A stretch of DNA of 64,000 bases. It comes from Rhodospirillaceae bacterium (GTDB lineage Bacteria; Pseudomonadota; Alphaproteobacteria; GCA-2731375). This document shows positions 17,748 to 26,319 of this stretch, piece after piece. The notes beneath the pieces are model-generated. The model made no database searches. It worked only from the letters and a program-made list of their open reading frames with translations, and was not told the origin of the DNA. The position numbers and the translations under genes are program-made. How positions within the stretch are numbered: the first letter of the stretch is position 1; every line of letters starts with the position of its first letter. The stretch covers positions 186,001-250,000 of the forward strand of contig JABJKS010000089.1 in the NCBI GenBank assembly GCA_018660265.1, given 5' to 3'.

Positions 17748-18929
17748 ATGAGTAAAAATCAAGGTAATGTAATCGTCGTTGGTGCCGGCCTTGGCGGGCT
17801 GACATTGGCCCTGTGTCTGGCCCGGGCCGGGTTCGGCGTCACGGTGCTGGAACAGGCAAAGGTTTTGGGCGAAGTGGGGGCAGGCGTTCAAATCAGCGCC
17901 AATGGTGCCCGGGTGCTGTACCACCTTGGCCTGGCCGATGCGTTGAAGGCCGTCGCCTTCACGCCGGAGCGCGGCGAGATGCGCCATTGGCAGACCGGCG
18001 AGACCTTAAGCTCCCGCCCCTTGGGCAAGGCCAGCGAGGAAACTTATGGCTTTCCCTATTTCCACCTTCACCGCGCGGATTTCCACAACGTTTTGGCGGA
18101 GGCTTTGGCCAGGGAAGTTCCTGATGCGGTTCATCTGGGATGCAACGTTACCGGCTTTAGCCAAGCAGGGGACGGCGTCACCGTCACGACAGAGGATGGT
18201 GAGATGTTTCAAGGTGACATCCTGGTCGGCTGCGACGGTATTCATTCGATAATTCGCGGACAGCTGTTTGGCCCCGATGCCCCGCGCTTTACGGGTTGTG
18301 TTGCCTGGCGCGCCACGGTGCCGGTGGAGGCCCTGCCCAAAGGCCACGTGCGCCCGGTGGGTTCCAATTGGATCGGCCGGGGTGGCCACTTCGTGCACTA
18401 CTATGTGCGCCGGGGCGAGTTGGTGAATTGCGTCGGGATTATGGAACAGGATGAATGGCAGGCCGAATCCTGGTCCAATGAAGGTGCCATCGAACAGTTT
18501 CTGGCTGATTTCGAGGATTGGCACGATGATTTGAAGCTGCTGATCCACAAGGCGGAAAGCTGTTTTCGCTGGGGCCTGTTTGACCGGGAGCCCATGAAAA
18601 AGTGGAGCGAGGGACGTGTGACCCTGCTGGGCGATGCCTGCCATCCCATGCTGCCCTTCATGGCCCAGGGCGCGGTCATGGCAATAGAGGATGCCTATAC
18701 CTTAGCCGAATGCCTGAAAGCGGGTACGGCAGGGCCCGAAACTGCCCTGAAACAATATGAAGACCTGCGCCGGGAACGCACGGCGACAGTGCAGAAAATG
18801 TCCCGGGACAATATTCAGTTTTTCCACAACGCGGACCTGCCCAACCTCCTTGAGCGCATGGCCAGCCATCGGGAAGCGCATTTGTGGCTGTATAGTTTCG
18901 ATGTCACCGCCCAGGATTTCGCAAGCTAG
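17748..18929 (+). CDS. FAD-dependent aromatic monooxygenase (salicylate 1-monooxygenase-like)
   Basis: 393 residues. The dinucleotide motif IVVGAGLGGLTLALCLARAG (about 9-28) and the second FAD motif VTLLGDACHPMLPFMAQGA (about 288-306) place it in group A flavoprotein hydroxylases, close to salicylate and 3-hydroxybenzoate 6-hydroxylases. Such enzymes add one oxygen atom to a phenolic acid using NADH. No recognisable ring-cleavage operon follows, though the divergent VOC protein, the downstream fumarylacetoacetase-family gene and the BenE-like transporter suit aromatic acid use. The stop overlaps the convergent Nudix gene by four bases. Confidence 0.88.
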   Translation: MSKNQGNVIVVGAGLGGLTLALCLARAGFGVTVLEQAKVLGEVGAGVQISANGARVLYHLGLADALKAVAFTPERGEMRHWQTGETLSSRPLGKASEETYGFPYFHLHRADFHNVLAEALAREVPDAVHLGCNVTGFSQAGDGVTVTTEDGEMFQGDILVGCDGIHSIIRGQLFGPDAPRFTGCVAWRATVPVEALPKGHVRPVGSNWIGRGGHFVHYYVRRGELVNCVGIMEQDEWQAESWSNEGAIEQFLADFEDWHDDLKLLIHKAESCFRWGLFDREPMKKWSEGRVTLLGDACHPMLPFMAQGAVMAIEDAYTLAECLKAGTAGPETALKQYEDLRRERTATVQKMSRDNIQFFHNADLPNLLERMASHREAHLWLYSFDVTAQDFAS

Positions 18930-19333
18930 AAAGATTTTACAACGCGCAAATATTCGCCGATGGCAACGTGATCTACCGCCAGATCCAAGCCTTGAAGATC
19001 ATCCAATGGCAGCCACAACAGCTCTTCCGCCTCGTTATTCTGCATCTCGCCAGACCAATTGTGTAGCGCATAGTAATGCAGCCTTCGCAGTTCCTCGGAT
19101 GGGTTCAACAAGGTGCAAAAATATTGCGGTTCCGTCGTCGTCAGGCCCAGTTCTTCGGCCAATTCCCTATGCAGGGCGTCTTCCACACTTTCCCCCGGCT
19201 CCAAATGGCCACCGGGAATGGACACGGCACCGGGGTCTACCACCTTGTCCAAACGCCGCCTCTCGACCAGAAAGCGGTCGCCGTCTACCAGCAGGAACGT
19301 TACGCAGTCCAATATGTCCCCCCGCGCGTTCAT
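18926..19333 (-). CDS. Nudix hydrolase
   Basis: 135 residues from the ATG at 19333. The Nudix box is canonical: GGHLEPGE, seven residues, RELAEELGL (about 42-64). A further in-frame ATG at 19369 would overlap the SDR gene; the shorter start sits four bases after that stop and fits the family. Likely hydrolyses an oxidised or activated nucleotide. It is the last gene of the minus-strand LLM-NIPSNAP-SDR-Nudix operon, and runs into the end of the FAD monooxygenase gene. Confidence 0.85.
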   Translation of the reverse strand: MNARGDILDCVTFLLVDGDRFLVERRRLDKVVDPGAVSIPGGHLEPGESVEDALHRELAEELGLTTTEPQYFCTLLNPSEELRRLHYYALHNWSGEMQNNEAEELLWLPLDDLQGLDLAVDHVAIGEYLRVVKSF

Positions 19334-19337
19334 GGGA

Positions 19338-20111
19338 CTATCCGATGGAGACCGTGCGCCCGCCATCAATCACCAGGGAAGTCCCGGTGGTGTAGCGGGC
19401 CGCATCAGAGGCGAGATACAGCACCGCATAGCCGACCTCTACCGGATCACCCAAGCGGCCCAACGGCGTCTGGGCCAGCATCTTTGCCTTGACCTCCGGT
19501 GTGTAAGCATCCGCCAACGAGGTTTCAAACAGGCCGGGCAGGATGGTATTTACACGGATCTGGTCCGGGCCGAATTCCAGGGCAAACGAACGTGTCATGC
19601 CGTCCAAGGCAGCTTTGAAAGTGGAATACAGGGCCAAATTGGGCGAGGCGTGCCGGGCCGCGGTTGAGGATATATTGATGATGCTGCCGCCAATATTCGG
19701 GCTGTTTTTGCGCATCAACTCAACTGCGCCGACGGACATCTGCCAATAGCCGCCGATATTGACGTCGAGGGCCTTTTTGACCAGCCCATGGTCCGTATCC
19801 AGAATGGTCCGCCAGGGGCTTAGCACGGCATTGTTGATCAGAATATCCAGGCGGCCATGCCGTTCGCCCAGATGGGCATACATGGCGGCAACCGTATCTT
19901 CGTTGCCAATATGGCAGGCGCGGCCCTCGGCACTTAAACCAAGCTCGCGGAACTCGGCCGCCACTTCATCACAGGCATCCTGCTTGCGTGATGAGATCAC
20001 CACATGGGCGCCATGCTCGGCCAAAACCTGTGCCGTGGCCCGCCCCAAACCCATAGTCGATCCAGTGATCAAGGCGACCCGACCCGTCAGATCAAATATT
20101 TCACGCGACAT
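19338..20111 (-). CDS. SDR family oxidoreductase
   Basis: 257 residues, classical short-chain dehydrogenase. Visible are the cofactor motif ITGSTMGLGRATAQ (about 15-28), DILINNAVLSPW, the catalytic serine in NISSTAA, the YxxxK pair in LYSTFKAALDG, and the C-terminal TTGTSLVIDGGRTV. Such enzymes interconvert alcohols and ketones with NAD(P). It lies 13 bases downstream of the NIPSNAP gene and probably acts on the same compound as the LLM flavin enzyme at the head of the operon. Confidence 0.9.
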   Translation of the reverse strand: MSREIFDLTGRVALITGSTMGLGRATAQVLAEHGAHVVISSRKQDACDEVAAEFRELGLSAEGRACHIGNEDTVAAMYAHLGERHGRLDILINNAVLSPWRTILDTDHGLVKKALDVNIGGYWQMSVGAVELMRKNSPNIGGSIINISSTAARHASPNLALYSTFKAALDGMTRSFALEFGPDQIRVNTILPGLFETSLADAYTPEVKAKMLAQTPLGRLGDPVEVGYAVLYLASDAARYTTGTSLVIDGGRTVSIG

Positions 20112-20124
20112 GAGGTATTCGCCC

Positions 20125-20448
20125 TCAGGGATGCGGTCCCCAAGGGGCTTCGTTCAACAACTGGATCTGCTGGGTCATCAAATGCGGGCGGATCATGCCT
20201 GCAAATTTCATGAAATCCGCATCTGCGAACAATCCGGCCCAATGGGCCCGACGGTCGGCGTCATCATCGAACTTCCACAGATGCACCAGCTGGCTCAACC
20301 CACCAGTGTCAGAGGTGAAATAGCCCACCAGCTTGGCATCAAAACCGCCCTTTTCAATAGCCGGCCAGCCGAACTCCGCATAGACCTTAACGATATCACC
20401 CATATGCCCCACATAGGCCTGGTAGGTCCGCATCTCATATAAAGCCAT
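20125..20448 (-). CDS. NIPSNAP family protein
   Basis: 107 residues, a single ferredoxin-like alpha-beta barrel domain. MALYEMRTYQAYVGHM at the start and the QLVHLWKFDDDADRRAHWA stretch are typical of bacterial NIPSNAP proteins, which resemble dimeric barrel enzymes and monooxygenase accessory proteins. Biochemical roles in bacteria are largely unknown. It sits between an LLM flavin oxidoreductase and an SDR, each within about 20 bases, so it is part of the same pathway. Confidence 0.88.
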   Translation of the reverse strand: MALYEMRTYQAYVGHMGDIVKVYAEFGWPAIEKGGFDAKLVGYFTSDTGGLSQLVHLWKFDDDADRRAHWAGLFADADFMKFAGMIRPHLMTQQIQLLNEAPWGPHP

Positions 20449-20468
20449 TGTCTTCTCCCTCGCTAATT

Positions 20469-21305
20469 TCAGCCGGCCAGCGGCGCGTATTTATCCAACA
20501 ACGCCATGACTTCATCCCGTGGCGCGGATGGTAGGCCCAGAATGGCGCGGTCCACGCCCGCCTCGGCATAGCTGTCCAAAGTAGCCTGATCGCCGGGCGC
20601 GCCAAATACACTGACGGAAATTTCCGAAACATCACGCCCGGCCTTATCCGCGAACGTCTTCAGCCGCGCCATATTTGCGGCGGCGTCAAAACCGTGGCGG
20701 GCGCGCGGCAGCCAGCCGTCACAATAATCCACCACACGGGCCAGGGTATAATCCGTCTCCCCCCCCATGATCACGGGAGGATGAGGCTTTTGCACTGGCT
20801 TCGGATGGGCCCAGGAGGCATCGAAGTTGACGAAATCACCGTGATAGGCAGCGTCTTCCTCGGTCCACAAAGCCTTCATGGCCAGGACTTGGTCCTTTAT
20901 CTGGGCAAAGCGGGTTTTGTATTCCACGCCGTGATGGTTCATTTCCTCTACATTCCAGCCACCGCCGATGCCGAACAAAAAGCGCCCGTTGGACATCATA
21001 TCCAGGCTGGCGACGTTCTTGGCGGTGACGATGGATTCCCGTTGGGCGAGGAGACAAATTCCCGTGCCCAGCTTCAAATTCTTGGTCACGGCACCCGCAT
21101 AGGCCAAGGCCACGAAGGGGTCGTGGGTATGCCAATAATCAGGCGGCAAATCCGCGCCGCCGGGCCAGGCAGATTCCCGTGAAGCCGGGATATGCGTGTG
21201 CTCCGGCAGGAACAGGCTCTCAAAGCCGCGCTCCTCCAACGCAATGGCCAATTCGTCTGTCCGGATGGTGTAATCAGTGGCAAAAATCAGCACGCCAACG
21301 TCCAT
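20469..21305 (-). CDS. LLM class F420/FMN-dependent oxidoreductase
   Basis: 278 residues from the ATG at 21305 (GGAG about 11 bases upstream); the open frame runs to 21326. A luciferase-like TIM barrel: SLFLPEHTHIPASRES, GTGICLLAQRESIVTAKNVA, and GRFLFGIGGGWNVEEMNHHG match the subgroup annotated as probable F420-dependent oxidoreductases. F420 is not universal in proteobacteria, so FMN may be the actual cofactor. First gene of the four-gene minus-strand operon ending in the Nudix hydrolase. Confidence 0.87.
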   Translation of the reverse strand: MDVGVLIFATDYTIRTDELAIALEERGFESLFLPEHTHIPASRESAWPGGADLPPDYWHTHDPFVALAYAGAVTKNLKLGTGICLLAQRESIVTAKNVASLDMMSNGRFLFGIGGGWNVEEMNHHGVEYKTRFAQIKDQVLAMKALWTEEDAAYHGDFVNFDASWAHPKPVQKPHPPVIMGGETDYTLARVVDYCDGWLPRARHGFDAAANMARLKTFADKAGRDVSEISVSVFGAPGDQATLDSYAEAGVDRAILGLPSAPRDEVMALLDKYAPLAG

Positions 21306-21468
21306 GGCAAAGTCTCCTATCCCCAAATATGTGATGTGCCATTAGAGACAAGGAAGACGGCTCTGTCCACAACCCATCCGCAGGCACTAGGCAGAAGGGT
21401 TCCGAGGGCGTAAGTTGCGCTCAAATTTCGCTTATAGAATTGTTTCTCACACAGGACGGAACCACATC

Positions 21469-22326
21469 ATGCGCATCACCACCCTAGACGTTAACGGCAC
21501 CCCCACCCTGGCAGTCCGCAAGGGCGACAAATATGTGAACCTGTCCAAGGCCGCGCCGGATCTGCCCAACGACATGGCGGCATTGATCGCCGCCAACGGA
21601 CTGGGCAAGGCCGAGGCTGCCGCCGGTGCGGCGGGTGACGACGCCATGATCGCGTTGGCGGATGCAAAATATCTGCCGGTGGTTGAGAACCCTTCGAAAA
21701 TTATCTGCTGTGGTCTGAACTATCGCGACCACGCGATTGAGACCAACAATCCAATTCCCGAATACCCGATCATCTTTTTCCGCATGATCACCTCCATGGC
21801 GGCCCATAACGCGCCCATGATCCTGCCCAAGGCAGCGTCCGACTATGATTACGAAGCTGAACTGGCTGTAATCATCGGCAAGGGCGGCAAGCATATTTCG
21901 AAAGCCAATGCCCTTGATTGTGTGGCCGGTTATTCCTGCTTCAATGATGGTTCCATCCGCAGCTATCAGTTCAAGTCACCACAATGGGGCATGGGCAAGA
22001 ATTTCGATGCCACGGGTGGTTTCGGCCCCGACATGGTAACACCGGATGAGCTGCCCAATGGCGTCGGCGATCTGCGCATTCAGTGCCGCATCAATGGCGA
22101 GACCTTGCAGGATTCATCCACCATTCAGCACATCTTTGATGTCGAAACGGTGATCGAAACCGTGTCCGAGGCGATGACCCTGAACCCCGGCGATGTGATC
22201 ATCATGGGCACACCGCCCGGTGTCGGTTCCGCCCGCACACCTAATGTCTGGATGAAGGACGGTGATGTCTGCGAGATCGAGATCGAAGGCATCGGCATCC
22301 TCTCCAACCCCATCGTCGCTGAATAG
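21469..22326 (+). CDS. Fumarylacetoacetate hydrolase (FAH) family protein
   Basis: 285 residues from the ATG at 21469 (AGGACGGA upstream; the longer frame has no homology). The catalytic domain shows CCGLNYRDHAIE, then the metal ligands in DYDYEAELAVIIGKGG, the FNDGSIRSYQ run, and NPGDVIIMGTPPGVG. FAH-family enzymes hydrolyse or decarboxylate acylpyruvates and 2-hydroxyhepta-2,4-diene-1,7-dioate-like products of aromatic ring cleavage. A BenE-like transporter gene begins in the same frame just downstream, supporting a role in aromatic acid breakdown, but the substrate is not fixed. Confidence 0.92.
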   Translation: MRITTLDVNGTPTLAVRKGDKYVNLSKAAPDLPNDMAALIAANGLGKAEAAAGAAGDDAMIALADAKYLPVVENPSKIICCGLNYRDHAIETNNPIPEYPIIFFRMITSMAAHNAPMILPKAASDYDYEAELAVIIGKGGKHISKANALDCVAGYSCFNDGSIRSYQFKSPQWGMGKNFDATGGFGPDMVTPDELPNGVGDLRIQCRINGETLQDSSTIQHIFDVETVIETVSEAMTLNPGDVIIMGTPPGVGSARTPNVWMKDGDVCEIEIEGIGILSNPIVAE

Positions 22327-22440
22327 CGCCCGCCTGAACTGGGGTTAGCCCTGGCTGTATTAGAGACACCGCCCCGGCCCCTGCCCGGCCTGAGGGAGAG
22401 CCTATCGGGCGTTGACCGGCATAATCTGGTCAACGCCCTG

Positions 22441-23565
22441 GTGGCTTGGCTATTCGCAATTTCCGGCCCCGTGGTGATCATCCTGGCCGTCGGTCGCCAG
22501 GGCGGTTTACGACCAGAAGACATTTCATCCTGGGTCTTTGCCGCCTTTGTCTTCGGCGGCGTTCTGACCATGATCTTCAGCTACATATTCCGCCAACCTA
22601 TCGCCATTATGTGGACCATTCCCGGTGCGGTTCTGATCGGCGGGGCGTTGCAGCATCTCAGCTTTGCCGAAGTGATCGGGGCCTATCTGGTTTGCGGCGT
22701 CTTCATGACGTTTTTGGGTGTCACCGGTCTGGTCGCCAAGATCATGGCGGCGATCCCCATGCCCATCGTCATGGCCATGGTGGCAGGCGTTTTCCTGCCC
22801 TTCGGCCTGAACATCATCACGGCGTTTGAAGAAGCGACCATGATGGCGGTGGCCATGGTCGCCGCCTTCGCCATTCCCACCGCCATTCCCAGTATTGGCC
22901 GGGTACTGCCGCCTGTCCTATGCGCCCTGGCGGCTGGCACCGCCAGCATCATTTATTCCGGGCAAATGTCCGGCGTGGAAATCCCCAGCTTGGCTATTGC
23001 CGAGCCGATCCTCTACACCCCCGTTTTCACCCTGCGCGCCCTGGGAGAATTGGTCATTCCCCTGGCCGTTACCGTGATCGCGGCGCAAAACGCCCAGGGC
23101 TTTGTCATCCTGCGTCAAGCCGGGTTTGAGCCGCCGGAGAACGACCTGACCGTGACCTGCGGTCTGGGCAGCCTGTTGTTCGGCATCTTCGGCTCTGTCC
23201 CGACCTGCGTCACCGGGCCCGCCAATGCCATCCTGAACACCTCCGGCGCGAAGGAGCGGCGCTATATGGCAGGCGTTATCTTTGGCCTGCTGGCAATCAT
23301 GTTCGGAATTTTTTCGCCTTTCACCACAGGCCTGGGTTTGGTCCTGCCGGCGGTCTTCATCAATCTACTCGGCGGCTTGGCCATGTTAGGCGTTCTGCAA
23401 GGCGCCTTCACCACAGCCTTCGACAACCCGGCCCATGCCCTCGGTGCCCTGGTCAGCTTCCTGGTTACCCTCTCCGGCGTGGCGATCCTGAACGTCGGCG
23501 CACCGTTTTGGGGTTTGGCGTTTGGCTATGCGGTGACTTTGTTATTGCGGCGGCGTGGTGCTTAG
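22441..23565 (+). CDS. Benzoate/H+ symporter BenE family transporter, start uncertain
   Basis: At least 374 residues with about 11-12 hydrophobic segments; MWTIPGAVLIGG, PIVMAMVAGVFLPFGLN and CVTGPANAILNTSGA are typical BenE signatures. BenE imports benzoate with a proton. The first usable start is the GTG at 22441, but the same frame is open back to the FAH stop at 22324 and encodes LRESLSGVDRHNLVNALVAW, which looks like the true BenE N-terminus leading into helix 1. No ATG, GTG or TTG occurs in that stretch, only CTG codons (for example 22351, 22381, 22390). Either a CTG start is used or a start codon has been lost. A fully broken gene seems unlikely since the rest is intact. Confidence 0.85.
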   Translation: MAWLFAISGPVVIILAVGRQGGLRPEDISSWVFAAFVFGGVLTMIFSYIFRQPIAIMWTIPGAVLIGGALQHLSFAEVIGAYLVCGVFMTFLGVTGLVAKIMAAIPMPIVMAMVAGVFLPFGLNIITAFEEATMMAVAMVAAFAIPTAIPSIGRVLPPVLCALAAGTASIIYSGQMSGVEIPSLAIAEPILYTPVFTLRALGELVIPLAVTVIAAQNAQGFVILRQAGFEPPENDLTVTCGLGSLLFGIFGSVPTCVTGPANAILNTSGAKERRYMAGVIFGLLAIMFGIFSPFTTGLGLVLPAVFINLLGGLAMLGVLQGAFTTAFDNPAHALGALVSFLVTLSGVAILNVGAPFWGLAFGYAVTLLLRRRGA

Positions 23566-23643
23566 ATCCGATTGACGCCTCACCCGGTCAAGCCGTAGGC
23601 TTTGGGTTAAATGACCTAGAAAAGAGACCGCAGGAGACGTCCC

Positions 23644-24780
23644 ATGAAATCCGCACTTTGTGACCGCCTTGGTATCGAATTCCCGCTGTTTGCCTTTACC
23701 CATTGCCGCGACGTGGTGGCCGCCGTTACCAACGCGGGCGGTATGGGTATTCTGGGGGCTGTTAATCACACGCCGGAAAGCCTGGAGATTGAGCTGAACT
23801 GGATTGACGAACACGTGAATGGCAAGCCCTATGGCGTCGATCTTTTGATCCCGAATAAGTTGGTCGGCAAGGATGATGAGCTGACAGCGGCGGACTTTGA
23901 GGCCCGCGTGCCCCCCGAACATCGAAACTATGTCAAAGATCTGTTGGAAAAAAACGGCATCGATGCTTCCGATCTTTGGGATAACACGGCCGATGCCAAA
24001 TACGGCGATAACTACCGCGCCGACAGCTTGACGGAGGTGATGGACGTCGCCTTCGCGCACCCGATCAAGATGATGGTCAACGCCCTTGGCGTACCGCCCG
24101 AATATATGCTGAGCCAGGCCCATGCGAGAGACATCCTGGTCGGTGCCCTGACCGGAGCCAAGGAACATGCCATCAAACATGCCGAGGCCGGCGTCGACGT
24201 GCTGGTGACATCCGGCACGGAAGCGGGCGGCCATTGCGGCGAGGTATCCACCATGGTGTTGATCCCGGAAGTCGTCGAGGCGATGGAGGCCTATCCAAAC
24301 GTCTCAGTTCTGGCAGCGGGCGGCATCGCCACGGGCCGTCAAATGGCGGCCTGTATGGCCATGGGTGCGGCGGGGGCCTGGACCGGATCGGTCTGGCTGA
24401 CCACGGCGGAGGCGGAGACGATCCCGACGGTGAAGGCAAAGATGCTGGCGGCAGGTTCGCGCAACACCGTCCGCTCCCGCAGTCGCACCGGCAAGCCGAC
24501 CCGGCAGCTGCAATCCACCTGGACCGACGCCTGGCACGCCGACGGCGCACCCGATCCCTTGCCCATGCCCTTGCAGGGCCTGGTGACCCGGCCCGCCATG
24601 GCAAAGATCGATAAACTGGCGGAGGGTGGCCATCAAGGTGCCCAGGACCTGGCGACATATTTCGTCGGACAAGCCGTGGGCCTGATGAACGTCGAACAAT
24701 CCGCCCGCTCCGTCGTCTATGACTTCATGGAAGACTATGCCACCGCAGTCGAGAGGCTGTCTGCCACAGTTGCCGAGTAG
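23644..24780 (+). CDS. Nitronate monooxygenase family flavoprotein
   Basis: 378 residues. FMN TIM barrel with VAAVTNAGGMGILGA (about 23-37), the motif TSGTEAGGHCGEVSTMVLIP (about 190-209) containing the family histidine, and VLAAGGIATGRQMAACMAMG. It resembles a subgroup with a long insertion (about 60-130) that is common in actinobacteria and alphaproteobacteria near fatty-acid genes. The ATG has AGGAG upstream. It is a diverged paralogue of the protein at 2106. True nitronate activity is unproven for this subgroup. Confidence 0.87.
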   Translation: MKSALCDRLGIEFPLFAFTHCRDVVAAVTNAGGMGILGAVNHTPESLEIELNWIDEHVNGKPYGVDLLIPNKLVGKDDELTAADFEARVPPEHRNYVKDLLEKNGIDASDLWDNTADAKYGDNYRADSLTEVMDVAFAHPIKMMVNALGVPPEYMLSQAHARDILVGALTGAKEHAIKHAEAGVDVLVTSGTEAGGHCGEVSTMVLIPEVVEAMEAYPNVSVLAAGGIATGRQMAACMAMGAAGAWTGSVWLTTAEAETIPTVKAKMLAAGSRNTVRSRSRTGKPTRQLQSTWTDAWHADGAPDPLPMPLQGLVTRPAMAKIDKLAEGGHQGAQDLATYFVGQAVGLMNVEQSARSVVYDFMEDYATAVERLSATVAE

Positions 24781-24792
24781 AGCTTCTCGTTT

Positions 24793-24885
24793 AAGGTCGC
24801 GACGGCGGCCCGGCGCTTATGCGCCGCCGCCCCATTCTCTTCTGTGGAGCAGTGCGCTCTTGCGCACATGCGTGTGCGACCAAGG
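24793..24885. repeat. Convergent-gap double-hairpin repeat, family B, copy 1
   Basis: GGTCGCGACGGCGGCCCGGC followed by GCTTATGCGCCGCCGCC forms a GC-rich stem with a TTAT loop. A second stem GTGCGC-TCTT-GCGCAC lies at 24852-24867. The same arrangement recurs at 36454-36528. It fills the gap between the convergent nitronate monooxygenase and methyltransferase genes. Confidence 0.8.
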
Positions 24886-24898
24886 ACTCGCCGGGGGA

Positions 24899-25915
24899 CT
24901 AGCCCGGCTTGCGGGCGTAGACGATCCGGGTCATATCGGCGATCACTTCGGCCTCAGCTGGGTTTTCGAAACCGGCGGCTTCCATATCGGCCATGATCCG
25001 CGCGGCGGTCATTGACGAGGCTTCCGGCGTAAATGCCATGTGCTGGACATGCCACAGGGCCGCCAGGGGAGGTTCTGCATCCTCGTTGACCATGAAATCA
25101 TGCACCATCAAAATGCCGCCCGGTCGCAGGGTATTGAAGGCATCAGACAACAATCCGGCCAACGAACTTTCCGGCACGCCGGAGAACAGATAGGACATCA
25201 ACACGGCACAACGCCCCGTGGGCCATTGGCATTCCAGGGCATTGGCAGGGATATAGCTGACCCGATCCACCAAGCCGGCATCGGAGATATACTCCCAACC
25301 GATTTCAGAGACGTTCGGGAAATCAATGATGGTGGCGTTCAAATCCGGGTTCGCCTTGCACAGGCTGATGGTCATGGCCCCGGTGCCGCCGCCCACATCC
25401 AGCAATGTCTTGGCATCGGACAGATCAACCAGGCGGGCAATGGTACCCCCAGGCCCCAGGGAGCCTGCATGTTGCGCCTTGGAATAAATCCGCGCCTGGA
25501 CCGGATCGGACATCCAGGTGGCGTAAGAAGCGATGTCATCGGGGTCCAACGTACCATCCATAGAGGCGTTGAGCTGCCCCATCACAGGATACATCTGGCC
25601 ATTAATCTGATAGCGCAGGTAATCGCCAAAATCATATTTCGCGCCCTTGACCAAAAAGGCCTCTGCGGCGGGGGAGTTGGCAAGCTTGCCATTTTCACGT
25701 GTCATAAGGCCCAGGCTGCGCATGGCCGTCGACAAAGTGGTGATGCGATTGATCGGCACATCGGCGGCATCGGCCAATTCCCTCTCGGTCTTCGCAGCGC
25801 ATGAGAGGTGGGAAAAAAGGTCTACATGGAGGGCGGCAAAGAGTGATTTTGATGCCATAAAACCAAATGCAATTTTCGAAATGTCTTCGGCTGTTTCAGC
25901 CACGGCGGTTTGCAC
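24899..25915 (-). CDS. SAM-dependent O-methyltransferase-like protein (dimerisation domain plus methyltransferase)
   Basis: 338 residues. The N-terminal winged-helix dimerisation region (about 20-75, KTERELADAADVPINRITTL) precedes a SAM-binding domain with TLLDVGGGTGAMTISLCKA (about 169-187) and LRPGGILMVHDFM. This is the arrangement of plant-type and antibiotic O-methyltransferases such as hydroxyindole O-methyltransferase. The general base histidine of that family is not evident where expected, so the acceptor and even the chemistry are open. Monocistronic, convergent with the nitronate monooxygenase gene. Confidence 0.85.
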   Translation of the reverse strand: MQTAVAETAEDISKIAFGFMASKSLFAALHVDLFSHLSCAAKTERELADAADVPINRITTLSTAMRSLGLMTRENGKLANSPAAEAFLVKGAKYDFGDYLRYQINGQMYPVMGQLNASMDGTLDPDDIASYATWMSDPVQARIYSKAQHAGSLGPGGTIARLVDLSDAKTLLDVGGGTGAMTISLCKANPDLNATIIDFPNVSEIGWEYISDAGLVDRVSYIPANALECQWPTGRCAVLMSYLFSGVPESSLAGLLSDAFNTLRPGGILMVHDFMVNEDAEPPLAALWHVQHMAFTPEASSMTAARIMADMEAAGFENPAEAEVIADMTRIVYARKPG

Positions 25916-26070
25916 AAATAGCTCCTATTGGTAGGTCGCGTTCATATTTATCGTTCGTTGGAGGACCAATGGATTGCCACGACAGGTGCCGCACATATGG
26001 CGGTTCCTGGGGCGTGAGCGCGGGTCATGGTGTATGAGCGACCCGCAGCGCGGTCCAACCGAATTATATA

Positions 26071-26199
26071 GCCCTAGTGGTTCGATTCTAACGGATGGTT
26101 CCCATCCGTGAGGATCGAAAGACCATTAGACTCTTAAGAATCGTGGTGCGCGGGACACGAAACAGAAGGTCTCTTCTTTTTCGCTCGCACCACTAGGGC
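26071..26199. repeat. 129-bp nested inverted-repeat element, MITE-like
   Basis: Perfect 11-base terminal inverted repeats GCCCTAGTGGT (26071-26081) and ACCACTAGGGC (26189-26199). Inside is a second hairpin, TTCGAT / ATCGAA enclosing CGGATGG-TTC-CCATCCG (26092-26108). The linker contains GACTCTTAAGAAT, also present in family A repeats. No coding frame. The rest of the 25916-26319 gap shows no gene. Confidence 0.6.
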
Positions 26200-26319
26200 A
26201 TTGATCCGGAAGACCCATCATAGCGCCCTTGTTTAGGCATATCAAATAATCGCCCTGGATGAATGCGCGATCGTTCCCATATGACAGCGATAGCCAGGTT
26301 GTCGGAGGCAAAATATCAG

